Assembly: GCF_000936425.1 (NCBI RefSeq)
Contig: NZ_AVFK01000033.1
Span: forward strand, 1 to 64,000
Direction: 5' to 3'
Length of the DNA stretch: 64,000 nucleotides
DNA from: Skermanella aerolata KACC 11604
GTDB lineage: Bacteria > Pseudomonadota > Alphaproteobacteria > Azospirillales > Azospirillaceae
Shown here: positions 32,449-41,534 of the stretch, piece by piece
How the letters are laid out: the number at the start of each line of letters is the position of its first letter
Numbering within the stretch: the first letter of the stretch is position 1
Program-made: the position numbers and the translations under genes
The notes under the pieces: generated by a model
Seen by the model: only the letters and a program-made list of their open reading frames with translations
Databases searched by the model: none
Told to the model about the DNA's origin: nothing

Positions 32449-33108
32449 ATGCGTATTCTGATCGGAGACGACCACGCCTTGTTCCGCGAAGGCATCAACC
32501 GCCTTCTCGAACAGATTTTCCCCGACGCCGAGTATCTCCAGGCTGCAACCTATGATGAAACGGTAGCGTACTGCTCCGGCTCGCAACCGCCCGACCTGAT
32601 CCTGACGGATCTCCAGATGCCGGGCTGGCCGGGTTTCGAAGGTATCCGCCACATCCGGAACCTGCTGCCGCAGACGCCGCTCGTCGTCGTCTCCGCGTCG
32701 GAGAACGGGGCCGATGCCCGCATGGCGCTGGACCACGGCGCCGGCGGCTTCATTCCCAAGTCCTCCAGCGTCCAGATCATGGTCAGCGCCCTGCGTCTGG
32801 TCCTGGCCGGCGGCGTCTACGTCCCGCATGCGCTGCTTCAGTCTGGCACCAGCGGCCTGACCAGCAACCCCCGCGACCACGTGGCCCCGTCTTCCTCGTC
32901 CGACCTGGGGAGCAACGTCAACCTGACCCAGCGCCAGCGCGACGTGCTGAACTGCCTGCGCGAAGGCAAGTCCAACAAGCAGATCGCCTATGAGCTCGGC
33001 CTGTCCGAGGGTACGGTGAAGATCCACGTCACGGCGATCTTCAAGTCGCTGAACGTGAAGAACCGCACCCAGGCCGTCATCAGTGCCTCCCGCTACGCGA
33101 TGCGCTGA
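32449..33108 (+). CDS. NarL/FixJ-type response regulator
   Basis: 219 residues from ATG 32449; twelve upstream codons are less protein-like. The receiver has the acidic pair Asp8-Asp9, phosphoacceptor Asp54 (LILTDLQMPGW), and Lys in GGFIPKSS. The LuxR-type HTH at about 160-215 reads LTQRQRDVLNCLREGKSNKQIAYELGLSEGTVKIHVTAIFKSLNV. No histidine kinase gene is adjacent, so it is an orphan here. It converges on the acyl-CoA ligase gene across a hairpin. Confidence 0.9.
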   Translation: MRILIGDDHALFREGINRLLEQIFPDAEYLQAATYDETVAYCSGSQPPDLILTDLQMPGWPGFEGIRHIRNLLPQTPLVVVSASENGADARMALDHGAGGFIPKSSSVQIMVSALRLVLAGGVYVPHALLQSGTSGLTSNPRDHVAPSSSSDLGSNVNLTQRQRDVLNCLREGKSNKQIAYELGLSEGTVKIHVTAIFKSLNVKNRTQAVISASRYAMR

Positions 33109-33148
33109 CCGTCCAGCTTTCTGACCCGAAGACCCTTCCCGCCTCAGT

Positions 33149-33179
33149 CCGCAACCGGTCGAACGACCGGGTGCGGTTT
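33149..33179. terminator. Hairpin terminator between convergent genes
   Basis: CCGCAACCGGTCG (33149-33161) pairs with CGACCGGGTGCGG (33164-33176) with one mismatch and is followed by TTT. It lies between the response regulator and the convergent acyl-CoA ligase gene and may serve both. Confidence 0.55.
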
Positions 33180-33217
33180 GACGCGGCACAGAGAAGCCGC
33201 CAGGGGCACCGGGCCTT

Positions 33218-34924
33218 CTAGCGCTCGCGCTGTTCCAGCCGCCGGCTCTCTTCCTCCAGAAGCGCCTTGCGCGACAGCTTGCCGATCATCGTCTTGGGCA
33301 GTTCGTCGCGGATCTCCAACTGCTTGGGGATCTCTATCGGCGACAGCTTGTCCCTCAGGAACTCCGCCAGATCCTCACGCGTCAGGTGATGGCCCTCGGT
33401 CAGCGTGACATAGGCCTTCACGGTCTGGCCGCGATAAGGGTCGGGCACGCCCGCGACCACGCACTCCGACACGGCGGGGTGCAGGTAGATCGCTTCCTCG
33501 ACATTGCGCGGATAGACGTTGTAGCCGCCGCACAGGATCATGTCCTTGATGCGGTCCACGATGAACGTGTAGCCGTCCTCGTCCATATAGCCGACGTCGC
33601 CGGTATGGAGCCGCCCGTCCGCCATCGCCTCGGCCGATTCCGCCGGACGCTTCCAGTAGCCCTGCATCACCTGCGGGCCGCGAATGCAGACCTCCCCCTT
33701 CTCGCCCTGCGCCACCAGCTTGGATCGGTCGTCCAGGCTGACGATCTCGATCACCGTGCCCGGCAGCGGGATGCCGATGGAGCCGGGCTTGTTGACGCCG
33801 TACATGGGGTTGGCGGTGGCGACCGGAGAAGTTTCCGACAGTCCGTAGCCCTCCACCAGCTTGCAGCCGGTCTTGCTCTCGAAGGCATGCTTGACCTCGA
33901 CCGGCAGCGGCGCGCCGCCCGACAGGCAGAAGCGGATCGACGACAGGTCGTACGAGCCGATATCCTTGTGGTTGACGATGGCGGTGTAGATCGTCGGAAC
34001 GGCGGGAAACAGCGTCGGCTTCTTCGACTGGATCAGCTTGATCACCTGTTCCAGGTCGAACCGGGGCACCAGCACCATCTCGGCGCCCATGGCGAGCGGC
34101 AGGTTCATCACGCCGGTCATGGCGAAGACATGGAACAGCGGCAACACCCCCAGCATCCGTTCTTGGCCCGGCCGCGCATCGGAGCACCACATCCGCGACT
34201 GGACGGCGTTGGCGTAGATGTTGGCATGGGTCAGCATGGCGCCCTTGGGCACGCCGGTCGTCCCTCCGGTATACTGAAGCACCGCCACGTCCTGGAGCGG
34301 ATCGACGGTTATCGGCTCCGGCTTGCCGGGATTGCCGATCAGCCGGGCGAAGGGAACGTGCCGATGGTCCGACGGGATCTTCGCGATGTCCTTGCGCTTG
34401 AAGACCGGGAACAGCCAGTTCTTGGGGAACGGCAGGATGTCCGCCATCTTCGCCACGACGATCTGCTTCAGCCGCGTCTCCTGGAGCATCTTGGCGATCT
34501 TGCCGTACAGCAGGGCCAGATCGAGCGTGACCATGATGTCCGTCTCGCTGTCCTCGATCTGCTTCGCGACCTCCCGCTCGGCATAGAGCGGGTTGAAGTT
34601 CACGACGATGCCGCCGGCTTTCAAGATGCCGTAGTAGCAGATGACGAAATAGGGCGTGTTGGGCAGGAACAGGCCGACCTTGCTGCCTTTCCCCACCCCC
34701 AGCGCCTGGAAGCCACGCGCCGCCCTATCCACCAGCGCGCCGATCTGCGCATAGGTATAGCGCTTGTCCATAAAGTCGATGCAGGGACGGTCGCCGTACC
34801 GGGCCACCGCATCGTCCATCAGGCGATAAAGCGGGGCCACGGGGATATCCGCGTGCCAGTCGATCTCAGGGGGATATGAGCTTTCCCAAGGGTATCGCGC
34901 GGGCGTCAGTGCCGGATCGGACAT
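33218..34924 (-). CDS. fadD: Long-chain fatty-acid-CoA ligase
   Basis: 568 residues of the AMP-forming acyl-CoA synthetase family. The phosphate loop YTGGTTGVPKGAMLTH, SGGAPLPVEV, GYGLSETSPV, LHTGDVGYMDEDGYTFIVDRIKDMI and the C-terminal catalytic Lys in KTMIGKLSRKAL are all visible. It activates fatty acids for beta-oxidation at the inner membrane. A TTTACGTAAA palindrome upstream matches the operator of the MerR regulator at 26163, which would put it in the same regulon as the upstream beta-oxidation operon. Confidence 0.93.
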   Translation of the reverse strand: MSDPALTPARYPWESSYPPEIDWHADIPVAPLYRLMDDAVARYGDRPCIDFMDKRYTYAQIGALVDRAARGFQALGVGKGSKVGLFLPNTPYFVICYYGILKAGGIVVNFNPLYAEREVAKQIEDSETDIMVTLDLALLYGKIAKMLQETRLKQIVVAKMADILPFPKNWLFPVFKRKDIAKIPSDHRHVPFARLIGNPGKPEPITVDPLQDVAVLQYTGGTTGVPKGAMLTHANIYANAVQSRMWCSDARPGQERMLGVLPLFHVFAMTGVMNLPLAMGAEMVLVPRFDLEQVIKLIQSKKPTLFPAVPTIYTAIVNHKDIGSYDLSSIRFCLSGGAPLPVEVKHAFESKTGCKLVEGYGLSETSPVATANPMYGVNKPGSIGIPLPGTVIEIVSLDDRSKLVAQGEKGEVCIRGPQVMQGYWKRPAESAEAMADGRLHTGDVGYMDEDGYTFIVDRIKDMILCGGYNVYPRNVEEAIYLHPAVSECVVAGVPDPYRGQTVKAYVTLTEGHHLTREDLAEFLRDKLSPIEIPKQLEIRDELPKTMIGKLSRKALLEEESRRLEQRER

Positions 34925-35006
34925 TTATCAGTCTCCCTGCTTCCCATCGTCGCCGCGGCATTGTCACCCCTGCCGCTTGCCAGCCTCCCACAACTCCCTA
35001 ACGCTA

Positions 35007-35030
35007 CTTGCCGTTTACGTAAAGGTCAAG
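35007..35030. promoter_or_regulatory. Palindromic operator upstream of the acyl-CoA ligase gene
   Basis: CTTGCCGTTTACGTAAAGG followed by TCAAG is a near-perfect palindrome centred on TTTACGTAAA, 83 bases before the ligase ATG. Same core as 26115-26130. The rest of the 333-base gap (34925-35257) holds the leader of the cold-shock gene, with a possible promoter TTGCAC (35073-35078) 17 bases before GAATAA (35096-35101). Confidence 0.6.
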
Positions 35031-35257
35031 AATTGTGCGGATTGCGCGTTTTTTCGCCGAATTCCACCAAAATTGCACAGACCGTTCTGTTTAAAGAATA
35101 AGCTCCCCTATTGAAAGAGTAGGGTGAACAAAAAATTACACTGGAGACTCAAATTTTTCTGTGCATAAAATCATGACGGGGGCAGGCACGGGGCGACAAC
35201 CGGCGCTACCCTCGAAGGTGTTAACCGCGCGCGGCGCTGTTCGAAGGTTCTGCACAC

Positions 35258-35959
35258 TTGTCTCGCTTCAGTCAGCACAATGCCTCGTCGTTCGACGATG
35301 GCGCCCAGGCTCGGGCCCTGGTGAAATGGTTTAATGTAACCAAGGGCTTTGGTTTCGTCGCTCCGGTTGACGGATCTCCGGACGCATTCCTCCACATTTC
35401 GGTATTGAACAGAGCAGGCCTTCAGGAGCTGAGCGACGGCACCGAGATCGTGTGCAACATCAGCCAGGGTCCCAAGGGTCCCCAGGTGACGCGAATCGTC
35501 GAAGTGGTCGGCGGCGCGCCGGCTCCCCGGCAGCCCAGCGCGGACCGCTACGGCGACCGTGGCGGCGGCGACCGCTATGGCGACCGCGACAGCTACGGCG
35601 GGGGCGGTTACGGCGGCGACCGCTACAGCGATCGCGGCGGCTATGGCGGCGGCGGCGATCGTTACGGCAGCAGCGACCGCTACGGCAGCAGCAGCGACCG
35701 TTATGGCGACAGCGACTACGGCTCCCCCGCCCCCGGCGGCCCGGAAGTCGAGATGTCCGGCACCGTGAAGTGGTTCAAGCCCGACAAGGGCTTCGGCTTC
35801 GTCACCGCAGACGACGCCAGCAAGGATGTCTTCGTCCACAAGAGCGTCCTGCGCCGCTGCGGCCTGCTCCAGCTCGAAGCCGGCCAGCGTGTCCAGATGC
35901 GCGTCCAGGACGCCTCGAAAGGCCGTGAAGCGACCTGGATTCTGCCGCTCGATAACTGA
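35258..35959 (+). CDS. Protein with two cold-shock domains joined by a Gly/Tyr/Arg-rich linker
   Basis: 233 residues. The first cold-shock domain (about 20-82) has ALVKWFNVTKGFGFVAP, and the second (about 165-230) has SGTVKWFKPDKGFGFVTADD; both keep the RNP1-like GFGF core, though FVHKSV/FLHISV replace the usual FVHFSAI. The linker (about 90-160) repeats DRYG, DRGGYGGGG and YGSS units, like the disordered tails of RNA-binding proteins. The start is TTG with GAAGG at 9 bases; no ATG is available before the first domain. It probably acts as an RNA chaperone. Such dual proteins are common in Alphaproteobacteria. Confidence 0.88.
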   Translation: MSRFSQHNASSFDDGAQARALVKWFNVTKGFGFVAPVDGSPDAFLHISVLNRAGLQELSDGTEIVCNISQGPKGPQVTRIVEVVGGAPAPRQPSADRYGDRGGGDRYGDRDSYGGGGYGGDRYSDRGGYGGGGDRYGSSDRYGSSSDRYGDSDYGSPAPGGPEVEMSGTVKWFKPDKGFGFVTADDASKDVFVHKSVLRRCGLLQLEAGQRVQMRVQDASKGREATWILPLDN

Positions 35960-35982
35960 TGGCGTGAATCAGGAAAAACGAT

Positions 35983-36022
35983 GGCCGGGTCTTACCGATG
36001 TGAGGCCCGGCCTGTTTTTTTT
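35983..36022 (+). terminator. Rho-independent terminator after the cold-shock gene
   Basis: GGCCGGGTCTTAC pairs with GTGAGGCCCGGCC (allowing G-U pairs) and is followed by eight Ts. Lies 23 bases after the stop. Confidence 0.85.
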
Positions 36023-36058
36023 GGATATGAACTAGTGTGGTTATGCGAACGAGACCCG

Positions 36059-36412
36059 CTACATCACGATCTCGGTCTTTATTCGCTCATATTGAGCGAT
36101 CAACACATCGTCGTTGCGTTCAATTAGACCGACCGCGATCAAAGCCTCCACGTCATCATGAACGCGCCGATAGGGCCGTCCCAACGCCCGTGCCAAAGCC
36201 GCCACCGACGGTTCGGGGTGATGATGTACGTGACGTAGAAGCTCGACCCTTTTGGGGGTCAGGACGCGGGTAAGCGCTGTCCACGACTCGAATGCCAAGT
36301 GGCGTTCCTGAAATACTTCACCACGCTGAGCACGCTTCCAGGCATCGACGAAAGCTGCTCCATCGTCCTGGATGCTGCCGCCCACACTGATGGTCATGTC
36401 GATTTCAGTCAT
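36059..36412 (-). CDS. HTH antitoxin, TumA/HVO_A0114-like
   Basis: 117 residues. The central winged HTH reads LTPKRVELLRHVHHHPEPSVAALARALGRPYRRVHDDVEALIAVGLIER, which resembles the HVO_A0114-type MarR-like antitoxins that partner TumE/DUF6516 toxins. Its start overlaps the toxin gene by four bases (ATGA), so the toxin is translated first and coupled. It would bind DNA and repress the pair. Confidence 0.8.
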   Translation of the reverse strand: MTEIDMTISVGGSIQDDGAAFVDAWKRAQRGEVFQERHLAFESWTALTRVLTPKRVELLRHVHHHPEPSVAALARALGRPYRRVHDDVEALIAVGLIERNDDVLIAQYERIKTEIVM

Positions 36413-36708
36413 GATTCGCCCCGAGCAAAGCTTACATCGTCGAGAAAGTCTGCGATCGACCGTTCTATCGTGGTGAAGACGTATGGAACCTCGCCGTCAC
36501 TCAGATGCTTATGGTCACCTTTGCCGCGTTCATTATCGTATCCAATCAGCCGCTCCCCTCCACTTCCATAGAAGAGGCTGTACTTGAAGCCATGATTGGT
36601 CGGCGGCACCGGTTCCGGTACCTGCCAGATTTTCATTTCCATGATTGCGCCATCGTCGAACTCGCGACGACGCTGAAACAATAGAACTGCCTTGGGCCTC
36701 TGAGACAT
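36409..36708 (-). CDS. TumE-like toxin (DUF6516 family)
   Basis: 99 residues from ATG 36708 (ATG/other starts upstream add 12 unrelated residues). It contains RREFDDGAIMEMKIWQVPEPVPPTNHGFKYSLFYGSGGERLIGYDNERGKGDHKHL, the recognisable core of the TumE family toxins, with the conserved GYDNERGKGDHKH segment. Family knowledge links it to an antitoxin encoded immediately downstream. Its mode of action is not evident from sequence. Located between the cold-shock gene and the NAGGN operon. Confidence 0.82.
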   Translation of the reverse strand: MSQRPKAVLLFQRRREFDDGAIMEMKIWQVPEPVPPTNHGFKYSLFYGSGGERLIGYDNERGKGDHKHLSDGEVPYVFTTIERSIADFLDDVSFARGES

Positions 36709-36790
36709 AGGACATGGAGTGTCATAGCCTCGGTTGCAAGGCAAGAGGCAGCTTGTCGCGCTATCCGCACCGCTGCCCCCCTCCCCCTCA

Positions 36791-37972
36791 CTACACCGTT
36801 TCGGCCGGTTCCGTCTTCTGATGCGGGAAGCCGGTCAACGGTCCCATGACGTGGCGGTCGCGCTCGATGGTCACGTCGCTCTGCATGTACAGCGCCACCA
36901 GTTCCGCCAGCGAACGCAGCGCGTGGACATGCGTCCGCTCGTAACCGTGTGAGCTGTCGACCCCGAAGCAGACCAGCGCCGTGCGGATGTCGTTGCCGGC
37001 CTCGATGGCGGCGGCGCTGTCGCAGCGGTAGTAGCGGAAGATGTCGCGCTGGTGCCGGATGTCGTAGTCGCTGCACAGGTCCAGCAGCTTGTGCGTCAGG
37101 TGGTAGTCGAACGGCCCCGTACTGTCGGCCATGGCGACCGTGACACCTGACTCCCGGCTGTTCTGTCCCGGCGCCGGAGTCGCGTTGTCGATCGACACCA
37201 TCTCGGCCACGTCGCCATGCAGCACCGATGACGCTCCCGACCCGACCTCTTCCGAGATCGTCAGCAGCAGGTGGCAATCGACCGGCAGCGTCACGCCGGC
37301 GTCCAGCACCGCCTTCGCGGCACCGAACAGCACGGCGACGCCGGCCTTGTCGTCCAGATGGCGCGAGTTGATGAAGCCGTCCGGCTGGAACTCCGGCACC
37401 GGATCGATCGCGACGAAGTCGCCGACATTGAAGCCGTGGCGGATCAGGTCTGCGGTGTTCGAGCACACCGCATCGACCCGGACCTCCAGATTAGTCCAGG
37501 CGACCGGCTGGGTGTCGATCTCCTCGTTGAAGGTGTGCCCGGATGCCTTCAGCGGCAGGATGGTGCCGCGATACGACCCGTGGTCGGTGAAGATCGTGCA
37601 GCGTGCGCCCTCCGCGAAACGCGCCGACCACGTGCCGATCGCGACCACTTCCAGCCGCCCGTTGGGCTTCAACCCCTTCACCTGGGCGCCCAGCGTATCG
37701 ACATGGGCGACGATGGCACGGTCCGGGCTGTTCAGCCGGCCCTTGATGTCGGCGCGGATAGCGCCGCGCCGGGTCAGTTCGAACGGGATGCCCAGCCGCT
37801 TCAGCTCACGGCCGCAAAAATGGACGATTTCGTCGGTGTAGCCGGTCGGGCTGGGGATCTTCAGCAGCTTCTCAAGCAGATCCAGCACATAGTCCATGTC
37901 GATTGCCGGGCGGGCGGGGGCGACGAACCCCTCTTCAGCGGCGGCACGTTTCTCCGAAGTTGAACCTTGCAT
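36791..37972 (-). CDS. NAGGN-associated M42-type aminopeptidase
   Basis: 393 residues. Metallopeptidase motifs: PDRAIVAHVDTLGAQVKG (His and Asp ligands), SRHLDDKAGVAVLFGA (Asp ligand), LTISEEVGSGA with catalytic and metal-binding Glu pair, and SHGYERTHV with a His ligand. These fit an M42 family peptidase. It forms a conserved trio with the synthetase and amidotransferase of N-acetylglutaminylglutamine amide, where it probably recycles or trims the osmolyte dipeptide. It lies 26 bases after the synthetase gene. Confidence 0.92.
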   Translation of the reverse strand: MQGSTSEKRAAAEEGFVAPARPAIDMDYVLDLLEKLLKIPSPTGYTDEIVHFCGRELKRLGIPFELTRRGAIRADIKGRLNSPDRAIVAHVDTLGAQVKGLKPNGRLEVVAIGTWSARFAEGARCTIFTDHGSYRGTILPLKASGHTFNEEIDTQPVAWTNLEVRVDAVCSNTADLIRHGFNVGDFVAIDPVPEFQPDGFINSRHLDDKAGVAVLFGAAKAVLDAGVTLPVDCHLLLTISEEVGSGASSVLHGDVAEMVSIDNATPAPGQNSRESGVTVAMADSTGPFDYHLTHKLLDLCSDYDIRHQRDIFRYYRCDSAAAIEAGNDIRTALVCFGVDSSHGYERTHVHALRSLAELVALYMQSDVTIERDRHVMGPLTGFPHQKTEPAETV

Positions 37973-37998
37973 GATTGGACTTCTCGTTTTCGTTGCCT

Positions 37999-39759
37999 CT
38001 ATCCATTGGACAGAAGTTTGGTATTGGGGAACAGCAGGTCAACGAAACGTTCGGCAGTGGGCTGAGGTTCATGATTGGCTAGGCCGGGCCGCTCATTTGC
38101 CTCGATGATGACATAGTCCGGCTTGGTCACCGACGGCACCAGGAAGTCGAACCCTACCAGCGGGATGTCCAGCGCCTTGGCCCCGGCGATGGCAGCATCC
38201 ACCAGCGTCCGGTGCAGTCGGTCGGTCACATCATGGATGGTCCCGCCGGTATGCAGGTTAGCGGTCTTGCGGACCGGCAGCACCGTTCCCTCCGGCAGCA
38301 CGTCGTCCATGGAATAGCCGTTGGCCGCGACGCAGCGCTCGGTCTCGGCATCCATCGGGATCTTGCTCTCGCCGCCGGTCGCCGCCGACCGCCGTCGGCT
38401 CTGCGCCTCGATCAGGGCCGAGACCGTATGCTCGCCGGTCCCGGTCACCTCGGCGGGGCGGCGGATCGCGGCGGCCACCACGCGGTAGTCGATCACGATG
38501 ATCCGCAGGTCGTCGCCCTGGAAGAACTGCTCCAGCAGCACCGTCTCGGCGTGGTTGCGCGCCTCGGCTACCGCCTTGGCGACCTCCTCCTCGGTCGTGA
38601 CATCGACCGTGATGCCCTTGCCCTGCTCGCCCCTGGCCGGCTTGACCACGATGGAGCCGTGCTCCTTCAGGAAATCCTTGTTCTCCTCCGCCGTGCCGGC
38701 GACCTTCTGCGCCGGCACCTTCAGGCCGGCCTTCAGCATCAGCCGCCGGGTGACCGCCTTGTCGTCGCACCGGCTCATCGCGACGGCAGTCGTCAGCTCG
38801 CTCAGGCTCTCGCGGCACACGACCGAACGCCCGCCGAAGCTCAGCGTGAAATAGCCACCCTCGGCATCGACCACCTCGACCCCGATGCCGCGTCGCCGGG
38901 CCTCGTTGATGATGATCATGGCGTATGGGTTGAGCGTCTCGTCGGGCGGCGGCCCGACATAGAGCTTTTCGTTGATCGAGTTCTTCGTCTTCAAGGCGAA
39001 CACCGGCACCCGTTGAAAACCCAGTTTCTCATATAGCGCTATCGCGTTGACGTTGTCGTGCATCACGGACAGGTCCATGAAGCTGCGCCCGCGCGCCTGG
39101 AAATGTTCCGCCAGCGTCCGCACCAGGTTCTCGCCGATGCCGGGGAACGACGCCTGCGGATCGACCGCCAGGCACCACAGCGACGACCCGTTCTCCGGAT
39201 CGTCGAAAGCGCGCCCATGATCGACGCCCGTGACCGACCCGATCACGTTGTTGGTCGCCGAATCGACCGCCACGAAATAGGTCAGCACCCGGCTGTTGCG
39301 CTGGTCGTGGAAGAAGTGCGGCGGCACCTGGACCATGTTGCGGCCGGCATAGATGCGGTTGACAGCTTCGGCGTCCTCGACCGTGCGGAGCCGCCGCACG
39401 GTGAAACCGCGGGGACGCCGCCTGCCGGTGCGGTAGTTGGCCAGCCACAGCCTGTACGTATGGGAAGGGTCGAGGAACAGCTCCTGCGGCGCCAGCGACA
39501 GCGCCACGTGGGGATCGCGCAGGTACAGCGCGATATCGCGCCGTCCCTGCGTCTCGTCCCTCAGCGCCTTCGCCAGTTCCGGCAAGTCCGGGAAGGTATG
39601 GGCGAACAGCAGCCGCCCCCAGCCGCAATCGACCGTGACGTTCTCCGCCATTCCCTCCTGATCGGGATGCTTCTGGTCCTTGGCGTACCAGTTGCGGAGC
39701 GACGGCGCGTTGCGCCGTTCCAGACGGTGCCGGGTGCGGGGGTTCAGGGGCTGAGTCAT
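37999..39759 (-). CDS. ngs: N-acetylglutaminylglutamine synthetase (GNAT plus ATP-grasp)
   Basis: 586 residues from ATG 39759, two bases past the amidotransferase stop. The N-terminal part has an acetyltransferase domain (about 100-280; WCLAVDPQASFPGIGENLVRTLAEHF with the acetyl-CoA loop). The C-terminal part is ATP-grasp (about 330-580; SIVVKPARGEQGKGITVDV, DDLRIIVIDYRVVAAA, VGFDFLVPSVTKPDYVIIEANERPGLANH). It joins two glutamines after N-acetylation to make the dipeptide. Second gene of the operon. Confidence 0.93.
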   Translation of the reverse strand: MTQPLNPRTRHRLERRNAPSLRNWYAKDQKHPDQEGMAENVTVDCGWGRLLFAHTFPDLPELAKALRDETQGRRDIALYLRDPHVALSLAPQELFLDPSHTYRLWLANYRTGRRRPRGFTVRRLRTVEDAEAVNRIYAGRNMVQVPPHFFHDQRNSRVLTYFVAVDSATNNVIGSVTGVDHGRAFDDPENGSSLWCLAVDPQASFPGIGENLVRTLAEHFQARGRSFMDLSVMHDNVNAIALYEKLGFQRVPVFALKTKNSINEKLYVGPPPDETLNPYAMIIINEARRRGIGVEVVDAEGGYFTLSFGGRSVVCRESLSELTTAVAMSRCDDKAVTRRLMLKAGLKVPAQKVAGTAEENKDFLKEHGSIVVKPARGEQGKGITVDVTTEEEVAKAVAEARNHAETVLLEQFFQGDDLRIIVIDYRVVAAAIRRPAEVTGTGEHTVSALIEAQSRRRSAATGGESKIPMDAETERCVAANGYSMDDVLPEGTVLPVRKTANLHTGGTIHDVTDRLHRTLVDAAIAGAKALDIPLVGFDFLVPSVTKPDYVIIEANERPGLANHEPQPTAERFVDLLFPNTKLLSNG

Positions 39760-39761
39760 GT

Positions 39762-41534
39762 TCAGATGCCGTGTGTCTGGAGCCAGTATTCCAAAAGTGC
39801 CACCTGCCACAGCTTGGAGCCGCGCAGGGGAGTGATGTGGGTTTCCGGCTCGGCCAGCAGCTTGTCGACGTAAGGCCGCTGGAAAAGCCCGCGCTCGCGC
39901 GCCTTTGGCTGATTCAACACGTCACGGACAAGGTCCAGATAGGGTCCCTTGAGGTATTTCAGCGCCGGCATCGGGAAATAGCCCTTGGGCCGGTCGATCA
40001 CCTCCGACGGCACGACGCGGCGGCCGGCTTCCTTCAGCACGTATTTGCCGCCGTCCGCGATCTTCAGCTCCGGCGGGACACGCGCCGCCAGTTCCACCAG
40101 ATCGTGGTCCAGGAACGGCACGCGGCCTTCAAGGCCCCAGGCCATCGTCATGTTGTCCACCCGTTTGACCGGGTCGTCCACCAGCATGACGTTGGTGTCC
40201 AGCCGCAGCGCCTTGTCGATCGGCCGGTCGGCGCCGGGTTGGGCGAAGTGGCGCTCGACGAACTTTCGGCTGTAGTCCTCGCCGACCATGCGCGGGTCGA
40301 GCACCTGCGCCATCTCCGCCTGATCGCGGTCGAAGAAGACACGGGCATAGTCGGAAACCGGGTCGCGGCTCTCCATCATCGGCGGATACCAGTGATAGCC
40401 GCCGAAGATCTCGTCGGCGCCCTGCCCGCTCTGGACGACCTTGACGTGCTTCGCCACTTCCTGCGACAGCAGGTAGAAGCCGATCGCGTCGTGGCTGACC
40501 ATCGGCTCCGCCATCGCCCGCACGCAGTTCTCAAGCTCCGGCAGCGTCCGGGTGCTGTCGACGAACAACTTATGGTGGTCGGTCTCGAACCGCTTGGCGA
40601 TGATGTCGGAATACTGGAACTCGTCGCCGACCTCGTTGCCGACCGTCTCGAACCCGATCGAGAACGTCTTGAGCCCGTGCTGCCCGGCTTCCGCCAGCAA
40701 GGCCACGATGATCGAGCTGTCGAGGCCGCCCGAAAGCAGCACGCCGACCGGCACATCCGACACCAGCCGCCGCTCCACCGCCTTGCGGAGCGTTTGCAGC
40801 ACCAGGTCCTGCCAGTCCGATTCGGACAGTCGCTCGTCACCCTGCTGCGGCCCGAAATTGACGGTCCAGTAGACCTCCTCGCGCTTCGTTCCGTCGGCTT
40901 CGATGGTCAGCAACGTGGCCGGCGGCAGCTTGCGGACGCCCTTCAGGATCGTCATCGGCGCCGGGACGACGGCGTGGAAGCTCATGTAGTGGTGCAACGC
41001 TTCCGGGTCGATATCGGTATCGATCCCACCGCCCGCCAGCAGGGCCGGCAGGGTGGACGCAAACCGGATCATGCCCGGCGTTTCCGCCAGATAGAGCGGC
41101 TTGATGCCCAGGCGGTCGCGGCCCAGGACGACCTTGCCGCTGTCGCGCTCCCAGATCGCGAAGGCGAACATGCCGTAGAGCCTCTCGACGAACCGCGGCC
41201 CCCAGGCGTGATAGGCCTTCAGCATCACCTCGGTATCGCCGTGGGAGAAGAACCGGTAGCCCTGCCCTTCAAGCTCGGCGCGCAGTTCCGGGTAGTTGTA
41301 GATGCAGCCGTTGAAGACGATGGTTAGGCCGAGATCCGGATCGACCATGGGCTGCTGGGCGGCATCGGACAGATCGATGATCTTCAGGCGGCGATGTCCG
41401 AACGCCACGCGGCTCTGGGCGAAGACGCCGGCGCTGTCCGGACCGCGGGGAGCCAGAACCTCGGCCATGGCTCCGACGGCCCGGCTGCTGGCGGGATTTC
41501 GATCGAGCCTGATTTCACCGCAGATGCCACACAT
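39762..41534 (-). CDS. asnO: N-acetylglutaminylglutamine amidotransferase (asparagine synthetase-like)
   Basis: 590 residues from ATG 41534. The start is fixed by the MCGICGE sequence, in which Cys2 is the glutaminase nucleophile after Met removal. The N-terminal glutaminase (about 1-200; RVAFGHRRLKIIDLSDAAQQPM) is followed by a synthetase domain with pyrophosphate loop SGGLDSSIIVALLAEAG and GQGADEIFGGYHW. It converts the dipeptide to its amide in NAGGN synthesis, a compatible solute known from rhizobia and pseudomonads under osmotic stress. First gene of the trio. Confidence 0.94.
   Translation of the reverse strand: MCGICGEIRLDRNPASSRAVGAMAEVLAPRGPDSAGVFAQSRVAFGHRRLKIIDLSDAAQQPMVDPDLGLTIVFNGCIYNYPELRAELEGQGYRFFSHGDTEVMLKAYHAWGPRFVERLYGMFAFAIWERDSGKVVLGRDRLGIKPLYLAETPGMIRFASTLPALLAGGGIDTDIDPEALHHYMSFHAVVPAPMTILKGVRKLPPATLLTIEADGTKREEVYWTVNFGPQQGDERLSESDWQDLVLQTLRKAVERRLVSDVPVGVLLSGGLDSSIIVALLAEAGQHGLKTFSIGFETVGNEVGDEFQYSDIIAKRFETDHHKLFVDSTRTLPELENCVRAMAEPMVSHDAIGFYLLSQEVAKHVKVVQSGQGADEIFGGYHWYPPMMESRDPVSDYARVFFDRDQAEMAQVLDPRMVGEDYSRKFVERHFAQPGADRPIDKALRLDTNVMLVDDPVKRVDNMTMAWGLEGRVPFLDHDLVELAARVPPELKIADGGKYVLKEAGRRVVPSEVIDRPKGYFPMPALKYLKGPYLDLVRDVLNQPKARERGLFQRPYVDKLLAEPETHITPLRGSKLWQVALLEYWLQTHGI

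Noticed and set aside
32219-32461. Possible 80-residue protein ahead of the response regulator
   Set aside because: No ribosome site, unusual composition for the genome, and it overlaps the regulator start out of frame.
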